Source: an uncultured SAR116 cluster alpha proteobacterium | GTDB taxonomy: Bacteria > Pseudomonadota > Alphaproteobacteria > Puniceispirillales > Marisalimonadaceae | Length of the DNA stretch: 62,389 nucleotides | NCBI GenBank assembly: GCA_902616005.1 | Contig: CACMRG010000007.1 | Coordinates: 1 to 62,389, forward strand | Direction of reading: 5' to 3' | Part shown: in pieces, positions 1 to 9,476 of the stretch | Layout of the letters: every line of letters begins with the position of its first letter | Position numbering within the stretch: position 1 is the stretch's first letter | The notes under the pieces: generated by a model | What the model was told of the DNA's origin: nothing | The model's database searches: none | What the model saw: the letters and a program-made list of their open reading frames with translations, nothing else | Position numbers and translations under genes: made by a program

Positions 1-231
1 ATGAAGAAAAAAAATGAAAATAAACGTCAAAAGTTTGTCAGGCTAGCCGAGCTAAGAACTGAAAAAGCTGTTTTAGCAATTGAGAACTTAATTGGCTTAT
101 CAAATCCAAGGAATTATAATTATAATACAAAAGATGTTGATTTGATAATTAGAGCTCTTAAAGATGCTGTAAATGCCGTATCTAGTTCTTTTTCTAAATC
201 TAAAGAAAAAAAGCAATTTAAAATAAGCTAA
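1..231 (+). CDS. Small basic hypothetical protein
   Basis: A 76-residue protein, rich in Lys and Arg at the N terminus (MKKKNENKRQKF) and in Lys and Ser at the C terminus. The middle looks helical. I do not recognise a family. The window opens exactly on its ATG, so neither the SD nor an upstream alternative start can be judged. A tRNA-3'-end-like fragment follows its stop by a few bases, so the gene may lie at the edge of an integrated element. Confidence 0.5.
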   Translation: MKKKNENKRQKFVRLAELRTEKAVLAIENLIGLSNPRNYNYNTKDVDLIIRALKDAVNAVSSSFSKSKEKKQFKIS

Positions 232-237
232 CGTTAT

Positions 238-254
238 TGGCGGAGGGAGGGGAT
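238..254 (-). other. tRNA-Ser-like 3'-end fragment (possible att site)
   Basis: Read on the minus strand this is ATCCCCTCCCTCCGCCA, which looks like the T-arm/acceptor end of a tRNA-Ser including CCA. The match stops where the T loop should begin, so no complete tRNA is present. A pair of direct TAATCCC repeats at 310-316 and 322-328 (12-bp period) resembles integrase arm-type sites. An integration scar is the inference; no integrase gene is visible nearby. Confidence 0.4.
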
Positions 255-387
255 GTCAAACATCTTTTCTAACGCAATATAGCTAATAAACATTGTTTGT
301 AATTAAATCTAATCCCTTACTTAATCCCCTAATAAATAAAAGTTTTATATAATTTTTTTCTATTTTTAGTATGGAGTTTTATTGATT

Positions 388-897
388 TTATCTTAAGTGT
401 CTACATGATGACAAATAAGGACTTGGCCTTCTGCATCGAGGATAAGAGCATCCATATGAATTCTTTGTTCTATAACTTTCACATGAATAATATTCATTCC
501 AATCTCTAATACATTGATTTTCTTTTTCCAAACATTCCTCGTATTTTGCTTTTTTTTCTAAAGCAATTTTTTTTCTTTCCTTTGCTCTTTCAATATTTTG
601 TGAGTCTTTTTTTGGATCAGTGCAAAAAAATTCATCTTTTCCTCTTTTTTTCAAAGCTTTACCTATTTGAATTCTATTTTCTTTCCACATAGTTTTACCA
701 TTAGGGTAATTTTCTTCCCACATAAGACATAATTGCATTGTTGATTTAGCATCAAAATAAAAATTTATGTCACTTTGAGGTGCTGTTGAATACCATGCAG
801 GACTTGTTTTTTGACCAATAGTATAACCACCACCAGAGTTTTTAGAACAATTTGACACCATTAAGGATAATAATATTATGATTACAAATCTATGCAT
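388..897 (-). CDS. Putative lipoprotein, Cys-rich C terminus
   Basis: The 169-residue product starts with a hydrophobic signal and a lipobox-like LMVSNC at about residues 12-17, so it is probably a lipid-anchored envelope protein. A Gly-rich linker follows. The C-terminal ~60 residues contain seven Cys spread among charged and aromatic residues, suggesting disulfides in the periplasm. I do not recognise a family. It lies downstream of, and on the same strand as, another exported protein, but about 100 bp separate them. Confidence 0.6.
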   Translation of the reverse strand: MHRFVIIILLSLMVSNCSKNSGGGYTIGQKTSPAWYSTAPQSDINFYFDAKSTMQLCLMWEENYPNGKTMWKENRIQIGKALKKRGKDEFFCTDPKKDSQNIERAKERKKIALEKKAKYEECLEKENQCIRDWNEYYSCESYRTKNSYGCSYPRCRRPSPYLSSCRHLR

Positions 898-1001
898 TTT
901 AAAAACTCATTGGTATATAAAAAAATATTATTACTATAATACTTACATCTATCTTTTTAATCTATTATTTTTAATTCTAAAGTTAGTAATAAAGTAAATA
1001 G

Positions 1002-1817
1002 TTATAATTTTTCACATCGAAAACCTCTAGCTTGCATATGTGGTCTATGCGATGGCATTTCATCAACAATTTCATAAACTCTTTTTTTACAAAGATCTTC
1101 TGTTTTGTAAGGTCCTCTTATATCTTTTAATTCCTCACAATATTCTGGCAATTGTGGTTTTCCCCATAAACAAGCTAGAACATATGATATATATCCTTTT
1201 TTGACATTACATTTTAATTTTCTTTTTTTGGCTTCATTAACAAATTCTTGTAATTCTTCATCTTCAGACCAAATCAAATCTTTTTCATTCCAATCGAGTT
1301 GTGTTGCTTTATCACATATATCGTCATTATAAAATTTTCCTAAAAATAATTCGCCACTGTCTTCTAAAAATTTTTCTATACTATGTTTAACATATTCCCC
1401 ACTAATATTTATTTTTTGATCACATTTCCGTTCCGTATTCATTTTTACAAAAAGTTTACTGTCTTTTAGTTTTAAATCTATTTTGCAATTACCTTCTTCT
1501 AAACTTTGATTAGAATATTTAGCGTATTTGATTTCGCTATCAAAATACCCAAATTTACGGGGTTTTTTTGAAAATATTCTAGACTGAAGAATTAGTTTAT
1601 TTTTCCAATTTGATATCAATATATAATTGTTATTAGGAATAAAATAATGACTGAAATCTGGATATTTTTGTTTATTTTTATCATTGATCCAGGTTGGTAT
1701 ATATAATCCTGACCAATCTTGAAGTTTATCATTTTTGTTAGCATTAGCTGATTGAACAGCTAATGCTACGAGGAGTTTTATGCATAAAATAAAAACGATG
1801 GAGGAATGTCGTTTCAT
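1002..1817 (-). CDS. Exported hypothetical protein
   Basis: The 271-residue protein has a typical N-terminal signal peptide (basic MKRH, hydrophobic core, AQSANA-like cleavage region near residue 26). The mature part starts with DWSGLYIPTW and ends with a Cys-containing segment (CEELK, CKKR, GFRCEKL). This suggests a soluble periplasmic or secreted protein. No family is recognised. Upstream lies a terminator-like hairpin ending the neighbouring helicase/nuclease operon, so it is probably transcribed separately. Confidence 0.55.
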   Translation of the reverse strand: MKRHSSIVFILCIKLLVALAVQSANANKNDKLQDWSGLYIPTWINDKNKQKYPDFSHYFIPNNNYILISNWKNKLILQSRIFSKKPRKFGYFDSEIKYAKYSNQSLEEGNCKIDLKLKDSKLFVKMNTERKCDQKINISGEYVKHSIEKFLEDSGELFLGKFYNDDICDKATQLDWNEKDLIWSEDEELQEFVNEAKKRKLKCNVKKGYISYVLACLWGKPQLPEYCEELKDIRGPYKTEDLCKKRVYEIVDEMPSHRPHMQARGFRCEKL

Positions 1818-1974
1818 TGATTAAATATTCATTACAATTATGATGAGATTTAGAGCACAATAAGGTAATATTAAGGCGTATCATTTGAAATTAATTTAAT
1901 TATTTATAAAAATCAAAGCTTAGATTTAACATATAAATATTTTAAATTAATGTCTCGGTTATTTGTTTTTCAAA

Positions 1975-1993
1975 GTGTCCGACAATCGGACAC
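1975..1993 (-). terminator. Hairpin downstream of the GIY-YIG operon
   Basis: Perfect 8-bp inverted repeat GTGTCCGA / TCGGACAC with a 3-nt loop, 22 bp beyond the stop of the GIY-YIG gene in its reading direction. It is more GC-rich than its surroundings. The following minus-strand sequence has only a short T run (TTTG then A-rich), so it could be a weak intrinsic terminator or a 3'-end-stabilising stem. Confidence 0.5.
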
Positions 1994-2014
1994 ATTAAAT
2001 ACGAAATTAATATT

Positions 2015-2467
2015 TTATGTTGGTGCTCCCTTAACTGTGTAACCATCAGCTCTCCATTCATTACCTCTAGACTTTTCTCTTTCTTCAGCAATATTGTATT
2101 TCATAGGACCTTCGAACTCAATTAATGCAGTTGCATATTTTTTAGCGTACTTACTAGCTTTATGTCCTATAATATGATTTAGGTATCTTTCATATGGATG
2201 AATACCAGTTAAACCTACGTATAAGTAATTAGGCTTACTTTTTAAACGAAGCGTGTATACATAATGTCCTTTAGATTTTGGCGTTTCGGCTTCTTTTAAA
2301 ATTGTTTCTTTTATCAAATTCCATTCAGGTGAATTTTTTTCAATTTTATTATATTTCTTTTTTATTTTTGATTTATCCCAGTGCACAGCTGAACAATTTG
2401 AGCATTTAAAAAGTAATCCATAAAATTTTCCATCTTTACTACAGACCCTGCACTTTGTATCAGTCAT
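2015..2467 (-). CDS. GIY-YIG nuclease with N-terminal zinc ribbon
   Basis: The 150-residue protein has CxxC...CxxC near its N terminus (CRVCSKDG, CSNCSAVHW), which looks like a small zinc ribbon. Residues ~68-140 resemble a GIY-YIG nuclease: HYVYTLRLKSK, YLYVGLTG about ten residues later, an Arg in PYERYLNH on the following helix, and a late Glu in AEERE. Such folds make single- or double-strand DNA breaks. The ATG overlaps the stop of the RecD-like helicase gene by 8 bp, so both are translated from one message. A helicase-nuclease unit acting on foreign or damaged DNA is an inference. Confidence 0.75.
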   Translation of the reverse strand: MTDTKCRVCSKDGKFYGLLFKCSNCSAVHWDKSKIKKKYNKIEKNSPEWNLIKETILKEAETPKSKGHYVYTLRLKSKPNYLYVGLTGIHPYERYLNHIIGHKASKYAKKYATALIEFEGPMKYNIAEEREKSRGNEWRADGYTVKGAPT

Positions 2468-4634
2468 CTTTAAGGTCTTCTTTAATTATATCGATTAAAT
2501 TTGTGTATCTTAAGACAGGAATTTTTTCTACACCTTCAGAAAATGAGCTTTTTTCACCTACGAATACAGCCTTATCTTTAGCTCTAGTAAGTGCTGTATA
2601 AATCAAGTTTCTTCGCAACATATATCTATGTTCACTAGAGCAGGTTATGATAACACCTTTATAGTCTGAACCTTGACTCAGATGAATAGTGATAGCGTAG
2701 GCGAGTTGTAAGTCAAAAGTATCCTTTACTGAAAATTCTATTTCTTTTTCATTAAATTCTATAAAAACAGTACTACCACTTTTTCTTAAAACTCTTCCTA
2801 TATCTCCATTGACTAGTCCAAGTTCTTTAACTTTATTTTTTCTCATTATAACTTTGTCACCAGAAAAAAAACTCATCTCAAAATCATTATTTTTACTTTT
2901 CAGTTTATTTGTAAATAAAGGGTTTCCTCTAGCAGTAAGTTTTTGTTGTATTAATCTATTTAAATTATAGATACCTACTTCTCCTTCTCTTTGTGGTGTA
3001 AGAATTTGAATATCTTCTTGTTTAATTCCAAGACTGGGTAATGTTTCAAAATAAAGAGTTATTATTTCATCAGCTTGTTTACCAATAGGTAAATTTTTGA
3101 AAATAACATCTTCATTTAATTCATCTGTTAATGTAGGTATTTTACCTTTTACAATTTCTCTGGCTGACTTTGCAATACCACTCATAGAGTCTTGTCTGTA
3201 GTTGCCTGTTAACTTTGCTACGGTTATTTTTTGAGATTTAATAAAATCTTTAAAAACTTGACCTGGGCCAACTGGAGGTAATTGGTCAGCATCTCCTATA
3301 AAAACAATTGAAGCTTTATCAGGAATAGATACTAATAATGACTTCATTAGTTCTATATCAATCATTGAAGATTCATCTACAATCATAATATCAAACTTCT
3401 CTTCAGACTTTTCTTCAAAAGGTCCAAGATATGAATGTATTGTAGAAGGTTTATATTGCATTAACCCCTCTGCAGCTATTCTAGTAGCTGCTTTTCCTGT
3501 TGGTGCAGTAAGTTTTAGTTTTAACTTTAATTTTGTTATTGCACTTACTAAAGCTTTAACCATCGTTGTTTTCCCAGCCCCAGGGCCCCCAGTAATAATT
3601 GAAACAGGATTATTTATAGCTGCATTTACTGCGTCTATTTGTTCATCAGATAAATCCACATTTTTTTGAACTTTAAGCTCTGATTTAATGAATGTTTTTT
3701 TATTCTTTCCTCGAGAAAAAGTTTTAATAATTCTATTTATTTCCTGAACAATTTTTTTATCTCTTAAATTTGAGTCATCAGACTGGATAATTTCTTTACT
3801 ATTTTTTTCTAAAAACTTAAATCCTGAGGATGGTTGTTTAATGGTTTTAATAATAAAATCTTTTTCTAATTCTGATAATTTTAAAACTTCTGGCACAATA
3901 CCTTCTAAAGGGTAACAAGTGTGTCCATCAGATATTTCCTTTTTATTCACAACATGTTTTGTAACAGCAATGGCTTTTTGTTCATCTGAAATTTCGAAAT
4001 TTAACCTTTCACAAATTCTTTCAATATCAGAAAAGGATAATAAAGGAATGGCTCCTAAAAGCGAAATTGGGTTTGTAGCAAGTACTTTGATTAGAAGTAT
4101 TCCATAGTTATCCTTTAATCTTTGTTTCTGAGTATTAGTAAAACCAAGTTCATTAATTAGAATTTCGTAATAAGCTGTATCTTTATTTTTTTGCCAACCA
4201 TTATGTAATGTTTTAGTTTGTTCATCATTAAGTTGAAATCTTTCTTTAAGGTTTGAGGTGTTTCCTCTTATTAAAGTTAGTGTGGTCATTTTTGCTTCTT
4301 CAACAATCTTATCTGCTAAGACTTCACCTATCCCTTTGAAATACCAGTCAGATAAAAATTTTTTGATTCCTCTTAAAGGTGCTTTTCCAATATGTAATAA
4401 TGTAGCATCATCTTTAATAGCCTTATTTATAATTTGGGCAGGGTCTACAATGTGCCAACCTTTTTTAAAGTTTTTGTTTTTAGGAAATTGTATTTTTCCA
4501 TAAGTTAAACTTTGACCAAGATTTTTTTCTTTATCTACTACACCAACAAAATCGATTTTAAGATTTGGTGCTTCTTTTTTTTGCTCTGTATTTTTTTTAA
4601 AATTAAATTTTGAGTTATATTTTTTTCTTATCAT
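2460..4634 (-). CDS. RecD2-like superfamily 1 DNA helicase
   Basis: The 724-residue protein carries the RecD/RecD2 motor motifs: Walker A GGPGAGKTT near residue 348, APTGKAA (motif Ia), VDESSM (motif II), GDADQLPPVGPGQVF (motif III), a Gln/Arg motif YRQD, and the C-terminal TALTRAK (motif VI). Motif V reads AITIHLSQGSDY, where most RecD2 proteins have HKSQG, so the Lys is replaced by Leu. The N-terminal ~330 residues include helix-hairpin-helix-like stretches (FKGIGEVLADKIVEEA) as in RecD2. Without RecB/C it would act as a stand-alone 5'-3' helicase. The start has a good SD (AAAGGAG). It lies between a 157-aa unknown protein and a GIY-YIG nuclease in one operon. Confidence 0.85.
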   Translation of the reverse strand: MIRKKYNSKFNFKKNTEQKKEAPNLKIDFVGVVDKEKNLGQSLTYGKIQFPKNKNFKKGWHIVDPAQIINKAIKDDATLLHIGKAPLRGIKKFLSDWYFKGIGEVLADKIVEEAKMTTLTLIRGNTSNLKERFQLNDEQTKTLHNGWQKNKDTAYYEILINELGFTNTQKQRLKDNYGILLIKVLATNPISLLGAIPLLSFSDIERICERLNFEISDEQKAIAVTKHVVNKKEISDGHTCYPLEGIVPEVLKLSELEKDFIIKTIKQPSSGFKFLEKNSKEIIQSDDSNLRDKKIVQEINRIIKTFSRGKNKKTFIKSELKVQKNVDLSDEQIDAVNAAINNPVSIITGGPGAGKTTMVKALVSAITKLKLKLKLTAPTGKAATRIAAEGLMQYKPSTIHSYLGPFEEKSEEKFDIMIVDESSMIDIELMKSLLVSIPDKASIVFIGDADQLPPVGPGQVFKDFIKSQKITVAKLTGNYRQDSMSGIAKSAREIVKGKIPTLTDELNEDVIFKNLPIGKQADEIITLYFETLPSLGIKQEDIQILTPQREGEVGIYNLNRLIQQKLTARGNPLFTNKLKSKNNDFEMSFFSGDKVIMRKNKVKELGLVNGDIGRVLRKSGSTVFIEFNEKEIEFSVKDTFDLQLAYAITIHLSQGSDYKGVIITCSSEHRYMLRRNLIYTALTRAKDKAVFVGEKSSFSEGVEKIPVLRYTNLIDIIKEDLKDD

Positions 4635-4646
4635 TTTATAACTCCT

Positions 4647-5120
4647 TTAATTTGTCAAATTTTGTTTGTCAGCTTCTTCTAAGTTTAGAAAAGCTAGTAT
4701 GCTAGGGTCAATACTTTTATTAAAGAGTTTTGACATGTATTGTTTATTTTCATTCCATTCACATTGGTATTCATCAACCTTATTTTGATATTTTTGAAAT
4801 GAACTTTCATTTTCATCTTCTAAATTCAATTCAGGTAATAAATATTCTTGCTCAAGAACATCTCTTATTGCTCTAAGTTCAAACCAAAGGTCAGTGACTT
4901 CAGAAACAATCTGTTTGTTTGTAGTAAGAAGTTCTTCTTCATTTTTAACGATAAGTGTTAATTTTGTATTTAACTGTGTGTTAAACCAAACTTGTTTTTC
5001 TTCCCCACTGTCTGGAGTCCATATTTCAAGTAATTCAAACTTTGATTTTAATAGTAAAGATTGAAGTGAATTAATATTACTTTGTGAAACTTTGATAATA
5101 TTTGAGAAATTTTTTGTCAT
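4647..5120 (-). CDS. Hypothetical protein, first gene of helicase/GIY-YIG operon
   Basis: A 157-residue acidic, probably largely helical protein with no recognised domain and no signal or membrane segment. Its stop is 12 bp before the RecD2-like helicase start, so the two are almost certainly co-transcribed. It could be a regulatory or substrate-recognition partner, but that rests on context only. The SD (AAGGAG) lies at the edge of a perfect 29-bp inverted repeat, so translation may be controlled by RNA structure. Confidence 0.65.
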   Translation of the reverse strand: MTKNFSNIIKVSQSNINSLQSLLLKSKFELLEIWTPDSGEEKQVWFNTQLNTKLTLIVKNEEELLTTNKQIVSEVTDLWFELRAIRDVLEQEYLLPELNLEDENESSFQKYQNKVDEYQCEWNENKQYMSKLFNKSIDPSILAFLNLEEADKQNLTN

Positions 5121-5128
5121 GTTATCTC

Positions 5129-5198
5129 CTTAACTTTCTATTTATATTTTTTGTCTCTCACAAATCATTGAGACAAAAAATATAAATAGAAAGTTAAG
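5129..5198. repeat. Perfect 29-bp inverted repeat overlapping an SD
   Basis: The arms at 5129-5157 and 5170-5198 are exact reverse complements separated by 12 nt. In the minus-strand transcript the 3' arm runs into the AAGGAG SD of the 4647-5120 gene, so folding would block part of the ribosome site. The identity over 29 bp is far longer than chance. It could be a translational switch, a processing site for a double-strand-specific RNase, or the trace of a small mobile palindrome. Confidence 0.85.
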
Positions 5199-5212
5199 AA
5201 AGAATTTTTTAC

Positions 5213-5238
5213 AAAAAAAAAGCTAGACGAAATCTAGC
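5213..5238 (-). terminator. Intrinsic terminator/attenuator in the operon leader
   Basis: On the minus strand a 6-bp stem GCTAGA / TCTAGC with a 5-nt loop is followed directly by nine T residues, the form of a Rho-independent terminator. No minus-strand gene lies upstream of it (the next gene is on the plus strand), so it sits in the leader of the helicase/GIY-YIG operon or blocks antisense transcription. An attenuator role is an inference. Confidence 0.6.
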
Positions 5239-5456
5239 AATCTATAAAATAACATAAATCCTAAAATTTGCAATTTTTTTTTATGTATTTTTTATTCATA
5301 TAAATCATGGATTAAACCCACCAGAAATTATTATGGATTATATTAATTAATTATTATAATAATTCTTAATTTGCTCTTGGTATAATTAAATATAAGTTTG
5401 AAATTAACCTTACTTTATTTAAAATATTAGATAAATTAATGATTTGGTGTTAGTGA

Positions 5457-8400
5457 ATGGAATTTTTATCTAAAAGTGAATTAAAGCCTAGAGCTTTGGA
5501 TTTAACTCTAAATAATCTGTCTCCAGAAGGTCTTTTTTTAGGAAATGGAAATCAAGCCTTAGAGGTAGCAGTATTTTCATCAAGTTCTAAACCATCTTCA
5601 GGTATATTGGAACAAGCTTTTAAAAAAAGAAAATCTGGGAGAGCTGTGCCAGTTCTAGTAATAGTTAATTATACTTCTGGCACGTCTATTTGTGGTGTCG
5701 GAGGAGAACACCCACCTGTTTTTCATTGTAAAGATATGAATCAAGTTGAACGACTTTGTGAAAGTGCGTTAAAACTAGCTGATAGAAATGCTGCTATTAA
5801 TTTTCTTTCTGATGCAATGCCTTCTCTTGAGACACCTATACCTGGAATAACTAATGAAGGTTTATTTTCATTACATGAATTAACACATGGCACCAAAAAT
5901 AAACCTGACTGGAAAAATGCAGTCGAGAATGCAAGCAAAGTTTTTAGCAGTCATAAAACTGATATTATTACAGGATTAGGCTTTGATAGACAAAATTTAG
6001 ATAATCTCACTGATTTATTAACTGTAAAAGAAGAACGCACAGCACTAGCAGTATTATTGAAAGAACATGAAATTCCTGAAGTTAGTAACGAACGTTTCAA
6101 TAATATGACGCCTGTTTCTTATGCATTGACAAAAGCTGATAGAGAAAAGCTTCCCTGGGTTATTGTGGTTAAAGGTGACAGAATAAGACTTTATAACACT
6201 AAAAATATTGGAGTGAGTAAGCGAGGCCGTACAGAAACTTTTGTCGAGTGTCAAACATCCGTAATGAGCAATGAAGACATAGGTTTAATTTGGATGTTAT
6301 TTTCGAGTGAAGCTCTAAAAGAAGGAGGAAGTATAAACTCACTTGTAGAAGAATCTAAGAGATTTGCTGCTGATGTCGCTGAGCAATTACGTGATCGTAT
6401 TTATGATATTGTTGTACCTGAATTAGCTATGGGAATTGCGAATGCCCAAAATCTTAAAAACCCTACAAAAGAAAGTATAGAGCTGACATATGAAATGGCT
6501 CTAACTGTACTTTTTCGATTACTATTTATTGCTTATGCTGAAGATAGAGATTTATTACCTTATAAAGGAAATGAAGCTTATCGAGTTAGGTCATTAAAGA
6601 ATAAAGCTATAGAGCTAGCTGAATTAGCTTCAAATAATAAACCTATCAGTAAAGGTAATCATCACTGGATGGAAACATCAAAACTGTGGGATGCAGTATC
6701 ATTTGGAAATAAAGAATGGGGAGTGCCTGCATATGATGGAACAATATTTTCAAGTGATATTGAGGTTTCAAGAGCAGGTGCAGCTCTAGCTGAAATTTCT
6801 TTGCCAAATGATTGTTTTGAATTAGCATTGCGTGGATTATTATTAATTAAAAATGAAAATAATTTATATGTGCCTGTTGACTTTAGATCTTTAAGTGTGC
6901 GTGAGTTTGGTACCATTTATGAAGCATTGTTAGAGTCAGAGTTATCAGTAGCTGAGCAAGATCTGACCCGCAAAGAGAGCGGAGCTTATTTGCCTGCAAA
7001 TGCTGAAAAAGAAGTATATGTGAAATCTGGAGAAATTTATTTGCATGACCGATCAGGTGCTCGTAAATCATCAGGAAGTTTTTATACCCCAGATTTTGCA
7101 GTTGAACACCTGTTAGATAGAACCTTAGAACCTGCTATCGATCAGCATCTCAAGCTTATTTCACAATTAAATGAGGCCGACAGAGCTGAACAGTTATTTG
7201 ATTTCCGGGTAGCAGATATTGCCATGGGATCTGGACATTTCTTAGTAGCAACAATAGACAGAATTGAAAGACGTTTTATATCATGGTTAGATGAAAACCC
7301 AACACCTGGAGTTACTCGTGAATTAGAAAATCTTAAAGCGGCTGCAAAAAGAGAGTTAGGAGAGCTAGCTGATGCGGTGATGATTGAAGATAGTCAATTA
7401 CTTCGACGAATGATAGCTAGACGTTGTATATATGGATTAGATTTAAATCATTTAACAGTTCAATTAGCTAAATTATCTATATGGATACACACATTTGTAC
7501 CTGGTCTCCCACTGTCTCTTTTAGATCATAATCTGGTTCACGGAAATGCTCTAGTAGGTGTTGGATCATTAGATGAGATTAGAAAAAAATTTGAAGAGTC
7601 TTCAAATACTCTATTTGCAGTAGATTCAGATAAACTACTATCACAAGCAGCCAAGCCACTTGAGATACTTGCAAAATTATCGGATGCCTCTTTAAAAGAT
7701 ATTTCAATTGGCCGCTCTCTAATTAGAGAAGCTAAATTAAAAACTGAAGAAGCTAAAGCACTTTGTGATCTTATAACGGCTCATCCTGTCTCAAATGATC
7801 CAAGACTGAAAGGTTTTGAGTTTCATGATTGGGAAAATCAAAGAGACAAAATACAAAACTCAATTTCACTTGAACTTGCTCGTGAATTGCTAGAACCAGT
7901 ATCAGCGTTTCATTTTCCAGTTGCTTTTCCTGAGGTCTATCTTGGTAAATATAAGGGTTTTAATGTTATTTTGGGTAATCCTCCATGGGAAGAAGTTGTT
8001 GTAAACGAAGATAAATTTTGGGCTAGATATAGACCTGGTTTAGCAGGATTATCCCCTGGAGAACAAGAAAAATTAAAATTAAAGATGCATGAAGAAAGAC
8101 CTGATTTGGTCATAGAATTGAAAAAAGAATTAGCCCAGTCAAAATTGATCAGAGAATTTTTACATTCTGGAAATTTCCCTGGGATGAGTACAGGTGATCC
8201 TGATCTTTACAAAGCATTTTCATGGAGGTTTTGGTATGTAACCTCTAATTTACTAGGAAGAATTGGAGTTGTTTTACCAAGATCAGTGTTTGTACAAAAA
8301 GGTTCTGAAATCTTTAGAAAAAAATTATTTCAATCAACATCTTCAGTAGATATATGTTTTTTATTAAATTCCAAAGGATGGGTTTTTCCTATACATCATC

Positions 8401-9476
8401 AATATATTGTTTCTTTGGTAGCTATAGAAAAAAATACCAATGACAATAATTGCAAAATTTCTGCCCTTGGTCCTTATGACTCATTTAATAGTTTCAATAA
8501 AAACAAAGATAAGAATAAAAATATTTTTTCTTACTCTGAATTATTATCATGGAGCAATGATTCATCTATACCATCACTTCCAGATGAAAATTCAGTCGAA
8601 GTTTTTAGAATTATCAAACAGTCACCTCGATTAGATTATGATCAAGACAATCAGTGGAAAGTAAGACCTGATACTGAATTACATGCTACTAATCAAAAAT
8701 CTCTCCTAGATTTTTCCGATAAATGTCCAAATGGTTTTTGGAAGGTCTATAAAGGAGCAAGTTTTGAAATATGGGATCCTGAAACTGGTATTTTAAATTC
8801 ATGGGGTGATCCGTCAATTATATTACCATGGTTGCAAACCAAAAGAGAAAACTCACACAGGTCTGCTAGAGACAGTGTTCATAAAGAATTTTCAAATGAT
8901 TATATCAAAAATAAAAATACACTTTCAACTTGGAAACCTAGAATTATTTTTAGGGATGTTACAAATAGTTTGGATAGCAGAACAGTATATGCCTGTTTAA
9001 TTCCTCCAAAAACATTTGTTACTAATAGTGCTCCAGTTATTATGTTTCCTAGAGGTGACCAAAAAGATGAAGCATATTTACTTGGCATGCTTTCTTCAAT
9101 TCCTCTTGATTGGTCTGTAAGAAGATATGTTGGTTTACATTTAAATTTTTACCTGTTCAATTCAATATCTGTACCTAGGCCAAAAAGAGATAATATCATT
9201 TGGAAGAGAGTTGTAAAAATTTCTGGACGACTTGCTAGTCCAGATGAGAGATTTTCAGAATGGGCGTCAGCAGTAGGTGTGGATTATGGTATTTTAGATC
9301 CTGAAGAGAAACTTAATCTTATACATGAACTAGACGCTTTAGCGGCTCTTTTATATGGACTTTCAAAAGAGCATTTAATTCACATATACAAAACTTTTAG
9401 AAAAAATTGGAATTTTGAAGATCGTCTTGATTCAGTTCTAAAACATTACAAACAATGGTCAGAGAAAGTATATTAG
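5457..9476 (+). CDS. Eco57I/PglX-like adenine methyltransferase
   Basis: The 1339-residue protein has the SAM-binding motif I (VADIAMGSGHFLV, near residue 585) and the catalytic NPPW motif (VILGNPPWEEV, near residue 840) of N6-adenine or N4-cytosine DNA methyltransferases. Size and layout resemble type IIG (Eco57I) and BREX PglX-like enzymes: a long N-terminal region, the methylase core, then a target-recognition-like C-terminal part. I see no convincing PD-(D/E)xK nuclease motif at the N terminus, so cleavage may come from partner genes. The stop is followed immediately by the ATG of the PLD-helicase gene, showing tight coupling. It would mark self DNA in a restriction-like system. The SD is weak (GGTG). 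Confidence 0.85.
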   Translation: MEFLSKSELKPRALDLTLNNLSPEGLFLGNGNQALEVAVFSSSSKPSSGILEQAFKKRKSGRAVPVLVIVNYTSGTSICGVGGEHPPVFHCKDMNQVERLCESALKLADRNAAINFLSDAMPSLETPIPGITNEGLFSLHELTHGTKNKPDWKNAVENASKVFSSHKTDIITGLGFDRQNLDNLTDLLTVKEERTALAVLLKEHEIPEVSNERFNNMTPVSYALTKADREKLPWVIVVKGDRIRLYNTKNIGVSKRGRTETFVECQTSVMSNEDIGLIWMLFSSEALKEGGSINSLVEESKRFAADVAEQLRDRIYDIVVPELAMGIANAQNLKNPTKESIELTYEMALTVLFRLLFIAYAEDRDLLPYKGNEAYRVRSLKNKAIELAELASNNKPISKGNHHWMETSKLWDAVSFGNKEWGVPAYDGTIFSSDIEVSRAGAALAEISLPNDCFELALRGLLLIKNENNLYVPVDFRSLSVREFGTIYEALLESELSVAEQDLTRKESGAYLPANAEKEVYVKSGEIYLHDRSGARKSSGSFYTPDFAVEHLLDRTLEPAIDQHLKLISQLNEADRAEQLFDFRVADIAMGSGHFLVATIDRIERRFISWLDENPTPGVTRELENLKAAAKRELGELADAVMIEDSQLLRRMIARRCIYGLDLNHLTVQLAKLSIWIHTFVPGLPLSLLDHNLVHGNALVGVGSLDEIRKKFEESSNTLFAVDSDKLLSQAAKPLEILAKLSDASLKDISIGRSLIREAKLKTEEAKALCDLITAHPVSNDPRLKGFEFHDWENQRDKIQNSISLELARELLEPVSAFHFPVAFPEVYLGKYKGFNVILGNPPWEEVVVNEDKFWARYRPGLAGLSPGEQEKLKLKMHEERPDLVIELKKELAQSKLIREFLHSGNFPGMSTGDPDLYKAFSWRFWYVTSNLLGRIGVVLPRSVFVQKGSEIFRKKLFQSTSSVDICFLLNSKGWVFPIHHQYIVSLVAIEKNTNDNNCKISALGPYDSFNSFNKNKDKNKNIFSYSELLSWSNDSSIPSLPDENSVEVFRIIKQSPRLDYDQDNQWKVRPDTELHATNQKSLLDFSDKCPNGFWKVYKGASFEIWDPETGILNSWGDPSIILPWLQTKRENSHRSARDSVHKEFSNDYIKNKNTLSTWKPRIIFRDVTNSLDSRTVYACLIPPKTFVTNSAPVIMFPRGDQKDEAYLLGMLSSIPLDWSVRRYVGLHLNFYLFNSISVPRPKRDNIIWKRVVKISGRLASPDERFSEWASAVGVDYGILDPEEKLNLIHELDALAALLYGLSKEHLIHIYKTFRKNWNFEDRLDSVLKHYKQWSEKVY

